A stretch of 64,000 bases of DNA from VRUE01 sp963805455 (GCA_963805455.1 CAWDUJ010000006.1:124001-188000); one strand, 5' to 3'. Shown: positions 8,018 to 17,628, numbered from the stretch's first letter. The notes: generated by a model not told the origin, from the sequence alone. Numbers and translations: made by a program.

Positions 8018-11000
8018 TCAGACGTTCAACCGGGGGGTGATGCGGTCGAGGAATCTCGGGTACCACCAGACGCGGTCGCCGAGCAGCAGCATCAGCGCCG
8101 GCAGGAAGACGATCCGGACCACCGTGGCGTCGAGGAGGACGGCGACCGTGAGGCCGATCCCGAGCTGGCTGACGTTGGCGATCGGCGCCCCGGCAAAGGC
8201 GATGAAGACGGCCATCATGATCACCGCCGCGCCGGTGATCACCCGGGCGGTTTTCTCGAGCCCGAATTCGATCGCGGCGGCGTTGTCGCCGTCCTCTTCG
8301 TAGCGCTCTCTCATCCGGACGAGCAGGAAGACCGCGTAGTCGATCGATAGCCCGAAGACGATCCCGAAGATCATCGTCGCCCCCACCGCATCGACGTAGG
8401 TGTGCCCCCCCAGCGGCCAGCTGTCCGGGACATTGAAGAGCAGCGTCAGGACGCCGAACGCGACCCCGACGGTCGCCAGATTGAGGCCGACCGCGATCGC
8501 CGCCAGCGGGATCGCCCGCAGGATCAGGACCAGGATCAGGAAGGTCGCGACGGTGATCGCGGCGACGATTATCGGGATCCGCTCGCGGGTCACCTTGCTG
8601 TACTCGTTGAGCTGCGCGGCGCCGCCCGCCACCCCGGTGGCGAGGCCGGTTTCGTCTTCGAGGCCCTGGGCTTCGTTTTCGAGCGTCTTGTTGAGCGCAA
8701 TCGAGCCGGGGGTGTTGAAGGTGTAGCGGCTGAAGATCGTCACCGTCGCCGCCTGGCCGCCTTTGTCGAGATCGACCGCCTGCGTCGACTGGCGACGGAG
8801 CCGTTCGTTGGCTCCGTCGAGGGCCGAGAGGACGAAATAGCCGGAGTCGAATATGCCGGGCGACTGGTGCCGGAGCTGGTCGGTCTGGCCGCGGGCTTCG
8901 TTGGCGTTGACCGTGACCCGCACGGCCCCCCTGCGCAATCCGGTTTCCAGCGGATGGGATTCGGTGAAGGCATCGCCGAGCCCGACCTGGAGCGAGGTCG
9001 CCCCTTCGCCGAGTTCGGAGATCCCGGTCGCCAGCCGGGCGGCGCCCGCGCCGAGCCTGCCGAGGCCTTCTTCGAGTTTGCGACTTTCGGTCGCGAGCGT
9101 TTCGGCGCCTTCGGCGAGTTCGCCGCTGCCCTTCGAGAGCTTTTCGCCGCCTTCCTTCAGTTCCCCGAGGCCTTCGGCGAGTTCGCCGACGCGTTTGGCG
9201 TTGGTTTCGATTTCCTTGATAGCGGTGACGAACCAGAAGCTGACTTCACGCGCTTCTTCGGAGTCTTTGATCAGGCCGACCTGGAGCTTGTCGAGGCCGC
9301 CGAAGACCTGGGACGACGAGCCCGACGCCTGACGGACGGCGTCGAGGGCTGCGTTGAAGTTCGGGTCCGTCTTGCCGACCGTCATCGTCTGCAGCTGCTG
9401 GATCGCGGTCTGCAGCTGGGTGTTGGTGGCGGTCGCCGACTGCTTCAGGGCGTCGAGTTCGTCGTGTGCCGACTTCGTCAGTTTTTTCTGCAGCTTCCGC
9501 GAGCGGCGTAGCCCGTTGTTGCGAATGTTGGTGCTGAGGTCCCCCATCGTCTTGTCAATGAATTCGGCCCCTTCCTGCGCTTCTTCGGCGCCTTCAGTGA
9601 GTTCGTCGGCGCCCTTCTGGAGCTTCTTCGCCCCGGCCGCGAATTGGTCGAGCGCGCCGACAGCTTCTTCGCTGCCGGCGGTCGCCGTCGCGAGGCCGCT
9701 CGCCAGCCGCAGCGCCCCCTCCTGGGTCGTGTCCGAGCCCTCGACCAGCAGGCCCGCGCCCTGGGTCGCTTCGGAGATCCCGACCCGCAGCCGGGCGACG
9801 CCTTTCGCGGCCCGCTTCAGGTTGCGGCCGAGCTGTTCGAGATTGCCGACCGGGCCGCCTTTCTCGACCAGCAACCCGTTGCCCGCTTCTCGTAGGGGCG
9901 CCACCGATTTGGAGACCTGCTCGGGCCCGATCACGACCTGGACGCCGGGGATTTTCGCAACCTTGTCCTGCCACTGGCGCAGCGCGTCGAGTCGTTCCGG
10001 CGTGGTGATCGGCCCCTTTTCGGCTTCGGCGACGACCACAAACGGAGCGTCAAACCCGGGCGCGATCGTCCGGTTGATCAGTTCGGCGTCCTTGCGGGCC
10101 TGGTTGTGGTGGGAGAGCTGCTGGGCGCTGGGCGGGCCGGTCTTCAGCCCGATCGTCGGGGACGCGAGGGCGAGGACGACGATGCCGACGACGATGCAGA
10201 CGAGCACCGGCCGTTTGAGGGCGGCGCCGACGATCACCATCAGGCCTTTGCTCTCGTCCTGGTAGCTCTGGGGCCGGCCGACGCGCCAGCGGTTGACGTT
10301 GTGGCCGAGCAGGGCGAGTACCGCGGGACCGGCGATCGTCGCGACCGAAACGCTGAGGATCACGACCAGGATCACGGTCGCGGCGAGCGAGGAGAGCAGC
10401 GCGCCGGGGACGATGAAGAGGGCGACCAGCATCGCCACGATCAGGGTGCTGCCGGCGAAGACGGTCGTCCGCCCGGCGGTGTGCCGGGTCCGGATCGCGG
10501 CCTCCTTCGGGTCGGCCCCGCCGGCCAACTCCTCGCGGAAGCGCGAGACCATCAAGAGCGCATAGTCCACGCCTAAGGCAAGGCCCATCATCGTGCAGAC
10601 GGTGAGGGCGAAGGCGTCGACGCCCACCCAGCGGGTGACGATCGTGAGGACGCCGCTGGAGATGAAGACGGTGATCGCCCCGAAGGTGAGCGGGATCGCC
10701 GCCGCTATCGGCGATCGGAAGACGAGCAGCAGGACGATCAGCAGGATCGGCAGGGCGATCAGCTCGGCCCGCTCGCTGGCGGAGATCGACTCGTCCTGGA
10801 GGGCCTTCGAGAGGGTCGGGAAGCCCGACTGGGTCACTTTGACCGGCGGTTTGATCTGCCTTTCGAGGATTTCTTCGAGTTCGTCGACGCTCTCCTTGAC
10901 CGCGGTCGCGATCGGGGTGTGGAAGTCGGCGATCACCAGCGCCTTGTCCGGTGACGGCCGCAGCTGGTCGACCGAGCCCCGATCCCAGGGGGAGAGGGTC

Positions 11001-11338
11001 GTGACCGACGGGTTGTCCGCCCGGAGCGCCCGGACCAGTTCCGGCCCCTGCTTGTCGATTTCGTCGGCCGGGCCCTGGAGGAGGATCGCGAACAGCGCCG
11101 TGTCGCCGAAGTTCTTGCGCAGCATTTCGTTGGCGTCGGAGGCCGGGGTGCCGGAGATGTCGAGCGAGGTCGGGGTGAGCTTGTCCTGGACCTGGAAGCC
11201 GAGGATCGCGAGCACGAGCACGAGCACGCCAAAGGCTGCGAGCACGCCTTTCGGGTGCCGCAGCATCACCGGCGTTCGGGCATCGCCGTTCTCGGCCGGC
11301 GCGCCTCCGCGCCGGTCCCTGCTCCTCCTCAGTCGCAC
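8018..11338 (-). CDS. MMPL/RND-family membrane transporter
   Basis: 1106 aa (or 1082 aa from the ATG at 11266). It has the two-half RND layout: an N-terminal helix at about 30-50, an external loop, a cluster of helices with the MMPL signature G-V-D-Y-A-L-L-M at 256-263, and a second cluster with G-L-S-I-D-Y-A-V-F at about 996-1004. The second large loop (about 480-800) is unusual. It is built of repeated Leu-x-x-Gly-Ala/Ser helical motifs, like the central parts of YhgE/Pip-type proteins. Family knowledge: MMPL proteins export lipids or lipid conjugates in actinobacteria by proton motive force. Its position just upstream of the mce array suggests a joint envelope-lipid role; this is inference. 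Confidence 0.92.
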   Translation of the reverse strand: MRLRRSRDRRGGAPAENGDARTPVMLRHPKGVLAAFGVLVLVLAILGFQVQDKLTPTSLDISGTPASDANEMLRKNFGDTALFAILLQGPADEIDKQGPELVRALRADNPSVTTLSPWDRGSVDQLRPSPDKALVIADFHTPIATAVKESVDELEEILERQIKPPVKVTQSGFPTLSKALQDESISASERAELIALPILLIVLLLVFRSPIAAAIPLTFGAITVFISSGVLTIVTRWVGVDAFALTVCTMMGLALGVDYALLMVSRFREELAGGADPKEAAIRTRHTAGRTTVFAGSTLIVAMLVALFIVPGALLSSLAATVILVVILSVSVATIAGPAVLALLGHNVNRWRVGRPQSYQDESKGLMVIVGAALKRPVLVCIVVGIVVLALASPTIGLKTGPPSAQQLSHHNQARKDAELINRTIAPGFDAPFVVVAEAEKGPITTPERLDALRQWQDKVAKIPGVQVVIGPEQVSKSVAPLREAGNGLLVEKGGPVGNLEQLGRNLKRAAKGVARLRVGISEATQGAGLLVEGSDTTQEGALRLASGLATATAGSEEAVGALDQFAAGAKKLQKGADELTEGAEEAQEGAEFIDKTMGDLSTNIRNNGLRRSRKLQKKLTKSAHDELDALKQSATATNTQLQTAIQQLQTMTVGKTDPNFNAALDAVRQASGSSSQVFGGLDKLQVGLIKDSEEAREVSFWFVTAIKEIETNAKRVGELAEGLGELKEGGEKLSKGSGELAEGAETLATESRKLEEGLGRLGAGAARLATGISELGEGATSLQVGLGDAFTESHPLETGLRRGAVRVTVNANEARGQTDQLRHQSPGIFDSGYFVLSALDGANERLRRQSTQAVDLDKGGQAATVTIFSRYTFNTPGSIALNKTLENEAQGLEDETGLATGVAGGAAQLNEYSKVTRERIPIIVAAITVATFLILVLILRAIPLAAIAVGLNLATVGVAFGVLTLLFNVPDSWPLGGHTYVDAVGATMIFGIVFGLSIDYAVFLLVRMRERYEEDGDNAAAIEFGLEKTARVITGAAVIMMAVFIAFAGAPIANVSQLGIGLTVAVLLDATVVRIVFLPALMLLLGDRVWWYPRFLDRITPRLNV

Positions 11339-11352
11339 GCCTGGTATTTTCG

Positions 11353-11395
11353 CTGTAGAGACAAGGCTGGGGCTACAGAAATGCCGAAGTTTCTG
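11353..11395. promoter_or_regulatory. overlapping inverted repeats between divergent genes
   Basis: The 115-bp gap between the divergent MMPL gene and the next plus-strand gene holds CTGTAG-N14-CTACAG (11353-11378), overlapping CAGAAA-N8-TTTCTG (11376-11395). The two pairings exclude each other. Could be an operator or leader structure; no promoter is clearly recognisable. Confidence 0.25.
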
Positions 11396-11453
11396 TTAAG
11401 GAAGTCGGAGCACGACGGCCTGTTTTGCCCCTGGACTGCCATCCTCAATTGAC

Positions 11454-12224
11454 GTGAAACTGCGCCTCTCGACTTACGCGCTGGTTGCAATCGTGCTGCT
11501 ACTGGTCGCCGCCATGGCTGATGGAGCCATGGTGAGAGTGGGAAGGATAGTCCTGCGTGCCGACGGGGGATTCACGCCTCAATCCCTGCCGCGCCATGCG
11601 TACGCGCCGATCTCGTTCCACGGCCACGCGAACGTCGAATCGACGGATTCCGGGCCGGTGCCCTCGCTGCGGAATTTGAGGCTCGAATTCGACAAGGACG
11701 GGCGCCTCAGCACCAAGGGCCTGCCGGTCTGCCAGCCCGCCAGCATCGCCGGGACCACCTCGGAGGCCGCGCGGAAGATCTGCGGAAAGGCGATGGTCGG
11801 CTCCGGCACGGTCTCGGCGTCGATCGCCGACCCGGGATTGAGCGGGGTCATGGTTCGCTCGCCGCTCAGCCTCTTCAACGGCCCCCGGATCGGTGGCAAC
11901 GCGACCGTCCTCGCCCACGCCCGGCAGCTGCTGCCGAAACCGCAGACCTACGTCGTCGTGATCACGATCGAACGCCTCAAGAAGGGCCCGTTCTCCTATC
12001 GGGCCTCGGCGGAAATCCCTGCCTTCGGCGAAGGAACCGGGGCGCTGATCCACCTCGAAGCCGAAGTCAACCGCCGCTACAAAGCCGGAGGCGTCGAACG
12101 CAGCTACGTCTCCGCCCGCTGCAGCGACAGCATCTTCGAGACCCGCGGCCGGTTCGAATTCGCGGACCCCGAAGCGACGGTGATCGAAGGCAGCGTCTAC
12201 AAGGGCTGCCGGCCGCTCCCCTAG
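11454..12224 (+). CDS. secreted/membrane-anchored protein of unknown function
   Basis: 256 aa from a GTG start. An N-terminal hydrophobic segment (residues about 8-22) looks like a signal peptide ending near A-M-A-D-G-A. The mature part is predicted to be beta-rich, with conserved-looking Cys (K-G-L-P-V-C-Q, K-I-C-G-K-A and two near the C-terminus) that could form disulfides. I do not recognise a family with a known function. No convincing ribosome binding site precedes the GTG. It is divergent from the MMPL transporter and followed 32 bp later by tRNA-Lys. Confidence 0.75.
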   Translation: MKLRLSTYALVAIVLLLVAAMADGAMVRVGRIVLRADGGFTPQSLPRHAYAPISFHGHANVESTDSGPVPSLRNLRLEFDKDGRLSTKGLPVCQPASIAGTTSEAARKICGKAMVGSGTVSASIADPGLSGVMVRSPLSLFNGPRIGGNATVLAHARQLLPKPQTYVVVITIERLKKGPFSYRASAEIPAFGEGTGALIHLEAEVNRRYKAGGVERSYVSARCSDSIFETRGRFEFADPEATVIEGSVYKGCRPLP

Positions 12225-12256
12225 GCGTCAGCCCCTTCCTATACTTGCCCCCCCGA

Positions 12257-12329
12257 GGGCCGTTAGCTCAGTTGGTAGAGCAGGAGACTCTTAATCTCAA
12301 GGTCGTAGGTTCGATCCCTACACGGCCCA
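12257..12329 (+). tRNA. tRNA-Lys (CTT anticodon)
   Basis: 73 nt. The acceptor stem GGGCCGT pairs with ACGGCCC, the D stem is GCTC/GAGC, the anticodon loop CTCTTAA puts CTT at 12290-12292, the T arm contains GGTTCGATCCC and the discriminator is A. CCA is not encoded. The first pair of the anticodon stem is mismatched (G-A). Confidence 0.97.
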
Positions 12330-12375
12330 TCGAAGTCCTCTCGAATACTGTGGATTCCGCAGCGTAGAGCGGCTG

Positions 12376-12395
12376 GTACCGAATTCGTACCGAAT
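12376..12395. repeat. short direct repeat downstream of tRNA-Lys
   Basis: GTACCGAAT occurs twice, 11 bp apart, 47 bp after the tRNA 3' end. The rest of the 114-bp gap holds no recognisable feature. It might be debris of a tRNA-targeted integration, but no integrase is present. Confidence 0.3.
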
Positions 12396-12446
12396 CGCCG
12401 GCGGGTCATTGAATCGTCCGCCGATGGCCACTACACCACCGGGGTG

Positions 12447-15400
12447 ATGTCGAACGGGAGCCCAGTGATTCACCCACGTCCCAGGTGGCGCCGGCATGCC
12501 GCGGCGGCGCTGCTATCCGGGACGATCGCGCTCGCCTGCGGCGCATCCTCGGCCTCGGCCGCCGGGCTGGCGATCGACAAAACGGTCAGCACCCACCAGA
12601 CCGCGGCGGCAACGACGATCTCCTCCCCGGCGTTGACCACGGCCCAGTCGGGAGAGCTCCTGATTGCCTTCATAACATCCGACGGCCCGTCGGCCGGCGG
12701 CACCCAGACGATATCCAAAGTCAGCGGCGGTAGCCTCACCTGGCGCCTGCGCCGCCGCGCGAACACCCAGGCCGGCACGACCGAGATCTGGCAGGCGTCC
12801 GCGGCTACGACGCTCAACAAAGTCAAAGTGACCGCGACCCTCGGCAACGGGTCCTGGCTATCCGCGATGACCGTGGTCGCACTGACCGGCGCCGACCTGC
12901 TGGCCGACGGGGCGACCGCCGGCGGCGGCGCAGCGACGGGCCCTCCATCAGTGTCGCTGGCAACCACCCGCCCCGGATCCTGGGTCTGGGGGGTCGGCAA
13001 CGATTGGGACAAAGCGACGGCGCGCACCGTGGGAGCGGGGCAGACCAAGGTCGACGAGTTCCTCGCCTCCGTCGGCGACACGATGTGGGTCCAGCGGCAG
13101 AGCTCGGCGACGCCGCTCGGGGGGTCCCAGGTGACGATCGACGATACGGCGCCCACGACCGACCGCTGGAACCTGGCGTCGATCGAGATCCTTCCCGCCG
13201 TCAACGACACGCAGCCACCGTCGGCCCCCGGCAATCTCGCCGCCGGTTCGGTGACGGCCTCGCAGGTCCCGCTGACATGGGAACCGAGCACCGACGACCA
13301 GGGCGTCGCCGGGTACCGCGTCTTCCGGGGCGCCACCCAGGTCGGCGAAGTCACCGAGACGAGCTACACCGACGCGACCGTGGCCGCCGGCACCAGCTAC
13401 ACCTATACGGTCAAGGCATTCGACGCGGCCGGCAACGTGTCCGCTCCCTCGGAACCGGTCAACGTGACGACGCCCGCTGGCGACACCACGCCGCCGACCG
13501 TCTCGCTGACAGCGCCCGCCGACGGCGCGACCGTGTCCGGAACCATCAACCTCTCAGCGACGGCCTCCGACTCGAGCGGGATCGCCGGTGTCCAGTTCCT
13601 CCTCGATGGAAAACCCGTCGGCGCGGAAGACACGACGGCGCCCTACGGCATCAGCTGGGACTCGAAAACCGTTGCCAACGGATCACACGCGATCGCCGCC
13701 CGCGCCCGCGACGGGGCCGGCAATAGCGCCACCTCGGCGGCCGCGACTGTGACGGTCTCCAACAGCGGGGGAAGCAACCCCGAACAGGTCGGGCAGTGGG
13801 GGCCTCTGATCCCACTTCCCGCCGTCGCGATCCACTCGGCGCTCCTGCCAAACGGCAACATCCTCCTCTTCCAGGGCGACTTCTCCACCGGCGGCCAGCA
13901 GTACGTGCTCGACCCGCAGACCGGCACGACGACGCACGTTCCCGATGCGGCCGCCGACCTGTTCTGCGCGGGTCAGGCGGTCCTCGCCGACGGCCGGGTG
14001 CTGATCGTCGGCGGGACCTCGACGAGCGGCGGGATCGGGATCAAGGACATCACCGCCTTCAACTGGCAGATCGGGACCTGGAGCGTGATGGCGCCGATGA
14101 AATATGCCCGCTGGTACGCGACCGGGACGACGCTCTCCGACGGCAAGGTCCTGGCCACCTCCGGCTACGACAAATCCGAAACCGACATCATCGCCGTGCC
14201 CGAGCTCTACTCGCCCGCCACCAACACCTGGCAGAGCCTCAACACGGCGAGCCACTCGATGCCGATCTACCCGTTCATCTACCAGCTCCCCGACGGCAGG
14301 ATCGCCCACCTCGGCGGCTCCGAGGTGCCGACCGCGAGCGAGGTGCTGGACCTGACGACGAACCAGTGGACCTCGATCGACAGCCGGGTGATCGACGGCG
14401 GCAGCATCGCCAACTACGCTCCGGGCCGGTTCATGAAGGCTGGGTCCGCAGCCGACGACGGTTTCTCGGGGAACTCCCTCAACACCACCTACACCCTGAA
14501 CATGAACCTGCCCGGAGCGACATGGCAGCCGAGCTCGAACATGGCGTTCCCACGAAGCTTCCTGAACCTCACCAACCTCCCTGACGGAACGGTCCTGGCG
14601 ACCGGGGGCGGAACCGACAAATCTGGCTTCAACGACGCCAACGCGGTGCTCCCCGCCGAGGACTGGAACCCCTCGACCGGAGCCTGGGCGACCTACGCGT
14701 CGATGAGCGCGCCGCGTCTCTACCACTCCGTCGCGGTGCTCCTCCCCGACGGCCGCGTCTACGTGGCAGGAGGCGGCGGCGACCCCGGCGTCAGCGACCA
14801 GCGCAGCGCCCAGATCTTCTCCCCGCCGTACCTGTTCAAGGGGCCGCGCCCGACGATCAACTCGGCCCCCTCGACGGTGGGGTACGGCTCGAGCGCTTTC
14901 ATCGGGACACCCGACGGCTCCTCGATCAGCCGGGTGTCATTGATCCGGACCGGCTCGGTGACGCACGCGTTCGACCAGAACGCGCGCGCGACCTCGCTCA
15001 ACTTCACCCAGACCGCCGGCGGCCTCAACGTCAGCATGCCGTCGAACCGCAACGACGTCCCGCCCGGCTACTACATGCTGTTCATCGTCAACGGCCAGGG
15101 AGTCCCATCGGTGGCGTCCTTCGTCCGCTTCCCGGCGCCCTACGAAGACACCACCGCGCCCGGCGCGCCCACCGGCCTGAGCGCCAGCGGCGGCCTCGGG
15201 AAAGCGACGCTGAGCTGGACTGCGGCAAGCGACGAAGTCGGCGTGACCGGCTACAACGTCCACCGCTCCACCGTCGCGAGCTTCACTCCGAGTGCCGCGA
15301 ACCGGGTCGGCCAGACCGACTTGACCTCGTTCATCGACAGCGGCGTCCCGGCGGGGTCCTGGTTCTACAAGGTCACCGCGGAAGACGCAGCGGGGAACGT

Positions 15401-16358
15401 CGGGGAACCCTCGGCCTCGGCCTCGGCGACGGTAGTTGGCGACACCGAAGCGCCGAGCGTCCCGACCGGCCTCCACGGCACCCCAGGGACCACATCTATC
15501 GAACTCGGTTGGAGCGCCTCCAAAGACAACGTCGGTGTCACCGGCTATCGCGTCAGGCGCGCCGGGATCGAAATCGGGACGGTCCCGACCACTGGATTCA
15601 ACGACACCGGCCTGGCGTCGGGCACGACCTACAGCTACACGGTCAGCGCACTGGACGCCGCCGGCAACGAGAGCGAACAGTCGCAGCCGCTCAACGTGAC
15701 GACCGGCTCGGCCCCCGGCCTGACCCTCGACACAGCGGTCACGACCCGTCAGAGCGCCGGCGCGACGAAAATCTCGGCACCGGCGCTGTCCACCGCCGAG
15801 GCGGGCGAGTTGCTGCTCGCATTCATCGGCTCCGACGGGCCGAACTCCACCGGCAGCCAATCCATCAGCAGCGTCACCGGCGGCGGCCTCACCTGGACCC
15901 TGCGGCGACGCGCCAACGCCCAGGCCGGCACGGCGGAGATCTGGCAGGCCGTCGCCGCGGCCAAACTCTCGAACCAGGTCATAAGCGCCACCCGCGCCAA
16001 CGGGAGCTTCCAGGGCGCGATCACGGTGGCGGCGTTCATCGGAGCGGATACGACAACCAACGGCGCGGTCGGGTCCGGGTCGGCCGCGAACGGCGCCCCC
16101 TCGGCATCACTCGTCACGACGCGTGCCGGCGGCTGGGTCTGGGGTGTCGGGGAGGACTGGGACAAAGCGACCGCGCGCACCGTCGGCCCCAACCAGACGA
16201 TCATCGACCAGTTCCTGAGCCCGAGCGGCGACACGTTCTGGACCCAGCGGCGAAACTCGCCGACCCCGGCGGCCGGGACGACGGTCTCAATCGACGACAC
16301 GGCTCCCACGGCGGATCGCTGGGACCTGGCGCTGATCGAGGTCCTGCCGGCGCCGTAA
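12447..16358 (+). CDS. secreted galactose-oxidase-like copper radical oxidase with FN3 and repeated terminal modules
   Basis: 1303 aa from the ATG at 12447 (a GTG lies directly before it). Signal peptide at about 1-40 ending A-S-A-A. Order: a roughly 210-aa beta-rich module (about 41-251), FN3 (254-343), an Ig-like domain (347-440), a kelch propeller (about 446-795), a galactose-oxidase C-terminal domain (about 800-897), two FN3 domains (901-1085), and a second copy of the N-terminal module (about 1090-1302). The active site of the family looks complete: Cys507 (F-C-A-G), Tyr557 (A-R-W-Y), Tyr759-His760 (L-Y-H-S) and His840 (V-T-H-A), matching the Cys-Tyr cofactor and the Cu ligands. Predicted to oxidise alcohols or aldehydes outside the cell, making H2O2; substrate unknown. 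Confidence 0.9.
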   Translation: MSNGSPVIHPRPRWRRHAAAALLSGTIALACGASSASAAGLAIDKTVSTHQTAAATTISSPALTTAQSGELLIAFITSDGPSAGGTQTISKVSGGSLTWRLRRRANTQAGTTEIWQASAATTLNKVKVTATLGNGSWLSAMTVVALTGADLLADGATAGGGAATGPPSVSLATTRPGSWVWGVGNDWDKATARTVGAGQTKVDEFLASVGDTMWVQRQSSATPLGGSQVTIDDTAPTTDRWNLASIEILPAVNDTQPPSAPGNLAAGSVTASQVPLTWEPSTDDQGVAGYRVFRGATQVGEVTETSYTDATVAAGTSYTYTVKAFDAAGNVSAPSEPVNVTTPAGDTTPPTVSLTAPADGATVSGTINLSATASDSSGIAGVQFLLDGKPVGAEDTTAPYGISWDSKTVANGSHAIAARARDGAGNSATSAAATVTVSNSGGSNPEQVGQWGPLIPLPAVAIHSALLPNGNILLFQGDFSTGGQQYVLDPQTGTTTHVPDAAADLFCAGQAVLADGRVLIVGGTSTSGGIGIKDITAFNWQIGTWSVMAPMKYARWYATGTTLSDGKVLATSGYDKSETDIIAVPELYSPATNTWQSLNTASHSMPIYPFIYQLPDGRIAHLGGSEVPTASEVLDLTTNQWTSIDSRVIDGGSIANYAPGRFMKAGSAADDGFSGNSLNTTYTLNMNLPGATWQPSSNMAFPRSFLNLTNLPDGTVLATGGGTDKSGFNDANAVLPAEDWNPSTGAWATYASMSAPRLYHSVAVLLPDGRVYVAGGGGDPGVSDQRSAQIFSPPYLFKGPRPTINSAPSTVGYGSSAFIGTPDGSSISRVSLIRTGSVTHAFDQNARATSLNFTQTAGGLNVSMPSNRNDVPPGYYMLFIVNGQGVPSVASFVRFPAPYEDTTAPGAPTGLSASGGLGKATLSWTAASDEVGVTGYNVHRSTVASFTPSAANRVGQTDLTSFIDSGVPAGSWFYKVTAEDAAGNVGEPSASASATVVGDTEAPSVPTGLHGTPGTTSIELGWSASKDNVGVTGYRVRRAGIEIGTVPTTGFNDTGLASGTTYSYTVSALDAAGNESEQSQPLNVTTGSAPGLTLDTAVTTRQSAGATKISAPALSTAEAGELLLAFIGSDGPNSTGSQSISSVTGGGLTWTLRRRANAQAGTAEIWQAVAAAKLSNQVISATRANGSFQGAITVAAFIGADTTTNGAVGSGSAANGAPSASLVTTRAGGWVWGVGEDWDKATARTVGPNQTIIDQFLSPSGDTFWTQRRNSPTPAAGTTVSIDDTAPTADRWDLALIEVLPAP

Positions 16359-16404
16359 CCTGCGGCCTCTGAGCTGTGCGCACTAGCATCCGCCGCCTCC
16401 CCGA

Positions 16405-17628
16405 ATGTCGATAGAGGCAGCGACACCTCCGTCCGAGTGCGACCTGGCGGTAGTCGGGGGAGGCATTCTCGGTCTCGCCGTCGCCCGGGAGCTGGCCGCG
16501 AGACACCCCGGAGCTCGGATCTGCGTGCTCGAGTCCGAGTCCCGGCTGGGACGACACCAGACCGGCCACTCGAGCGGCGTGATCCACGCCGGCGTCTATT
16601 ACGAGCCCGGCTCGCTGAAGGCGCGCCTCTGCGTCGAGGGGGCTCGGGCTCTCTATGAGTACTGCGAGCGGAGGGAGATCCCCCACCGCCGGTCGGGAAA
16701 GCTAATCGTCGCCACCCGGGAGGGCGAGCTTGGGCGGCTCGACGAGCTGGAGCGTCGCGCCCGCGCCAACGGGGTGCCCGGCCTGAGGCGGCTCGGCGCC
16801 GATGAGATCGCCGACGTGGAGCCCGACGCCGAGGGGGTCGCCGCCCTGCACTCGCCCGCCACGGGAGTCGTCGACTTCGTCCGGGTGACGGAGGCCTTCG
16901 CCGAGGACCTGGGGCGGGCCGGCGGCACGATTCATCCCGGGACCGCGGTGGCAGGCGTCGAACCGAGCGGCGGTCGTCTCACGATCAACCACTCAGGCGG
17001 AGCGACCGTCGCCTCCGCGGCGGTGTTCTGCGCCGGCCTATGGTCGGACCGGCTGGCCGTCGCCTGCGGAGCGCCCGCGGATCCCAGAATCGTGCCCTTC
17101 CGGGGCGCCTATCTGCGGTTGAGGCCGCCGCAGGCGGAGCTCGTCCGCGCCAACCTCTACCCCGTCCCCGACCCCGAGCTGCCGTTCCTCGGGGCCCACC
17201 TGACCCGAACCCTGAGCGGTGACGTGCTGGTCGGCCCGAGCGCCCTGATGGTCGGCGCGCGGGACGCTTACAGGCTCACCACCGTCCGGGCCCGGGACCT
17301 CGGCGAGACGCTCGCCTGGCCGGGGACCTGGCGCCTCGGGGCGCGCCACTGGAGGGCCGGGATCCGCGAGCTTCGCCACGCGGCGAGCAGCCGCTCGTTC
17401 CTCGCCGAGGCCGCTCGGATGGTGCCCGCCCTCGAGGGGGCCGCGGTGGACCGGGGCCCGGCCGGGATCAGGGCCCAGGCGCTGGGGCGGGACGGAAAGC
17501 TGGTCGACGACTTCGTCATCCACCGGACCGAGCGGGCGATCCACGTCCGCAACGCCCCGTCGCCCGCCGCCACCTCCTCACTCGCCCTGGCCAGATTGAT
17601 CGCGGACGAGGCCCCCGAAATCCCCTAG
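16405..17628 (+). CDS. lhgO: L-2-hydroxyglutarate oxidase-like FAD enzyme
   Basis: 407 aa. An N-terminal FAD-binding Rossmann motif (V-V-G-G-G-I-L-G-L) is followed by the family signature S-S-G-V-I-H-A-G-V-Y-Y and S-L-K-A-R-L-C-V-E-G. Length and motifs fit the LhgO branch of the DAO superfamily, which oxidises L-2-hydroxyglutarate to 2-oxoglutarate and passes electrons to the quinone pool. It stands alone between two large secreted-protein genes, so context does not help. Another D-amino-acid-oxidase-like substrate cannot be ruled out. Confidence 0.88.
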   Translation: MSIEAATPPSECDLAVVGGGILGLAVARELAARHPGARICVLESESRLGRHQTGHSSGVIHAGVYYEPGSLKARLCVEGARALYEYCERREIPHRRSGKLIVATREGELGRLDELERRARANGVPGLRRLGADEIADVEPDAEGVAALHSPATGVVDFVRVTEAFAEDLGRAGGTIHPGTAVAGVEPSGGRLTINHSGGATVASAAVFCAGLWSDRLAVACGAPADPRIVPFRGAYLRLRPPQAELVRANLYPVPDPELPFLGAHLTRTLSGDVLVGPSALMVGARDAYRLTTVRARDLGETLAWPGTWRLGARHWRAGIRELRHAASSRSFLAEAARMVPALEGAAVDRGPAGIRAQALGRDGKLVDDFVIHRTERAIHVRNAPSPAATSSLALARLIADEAPEIP

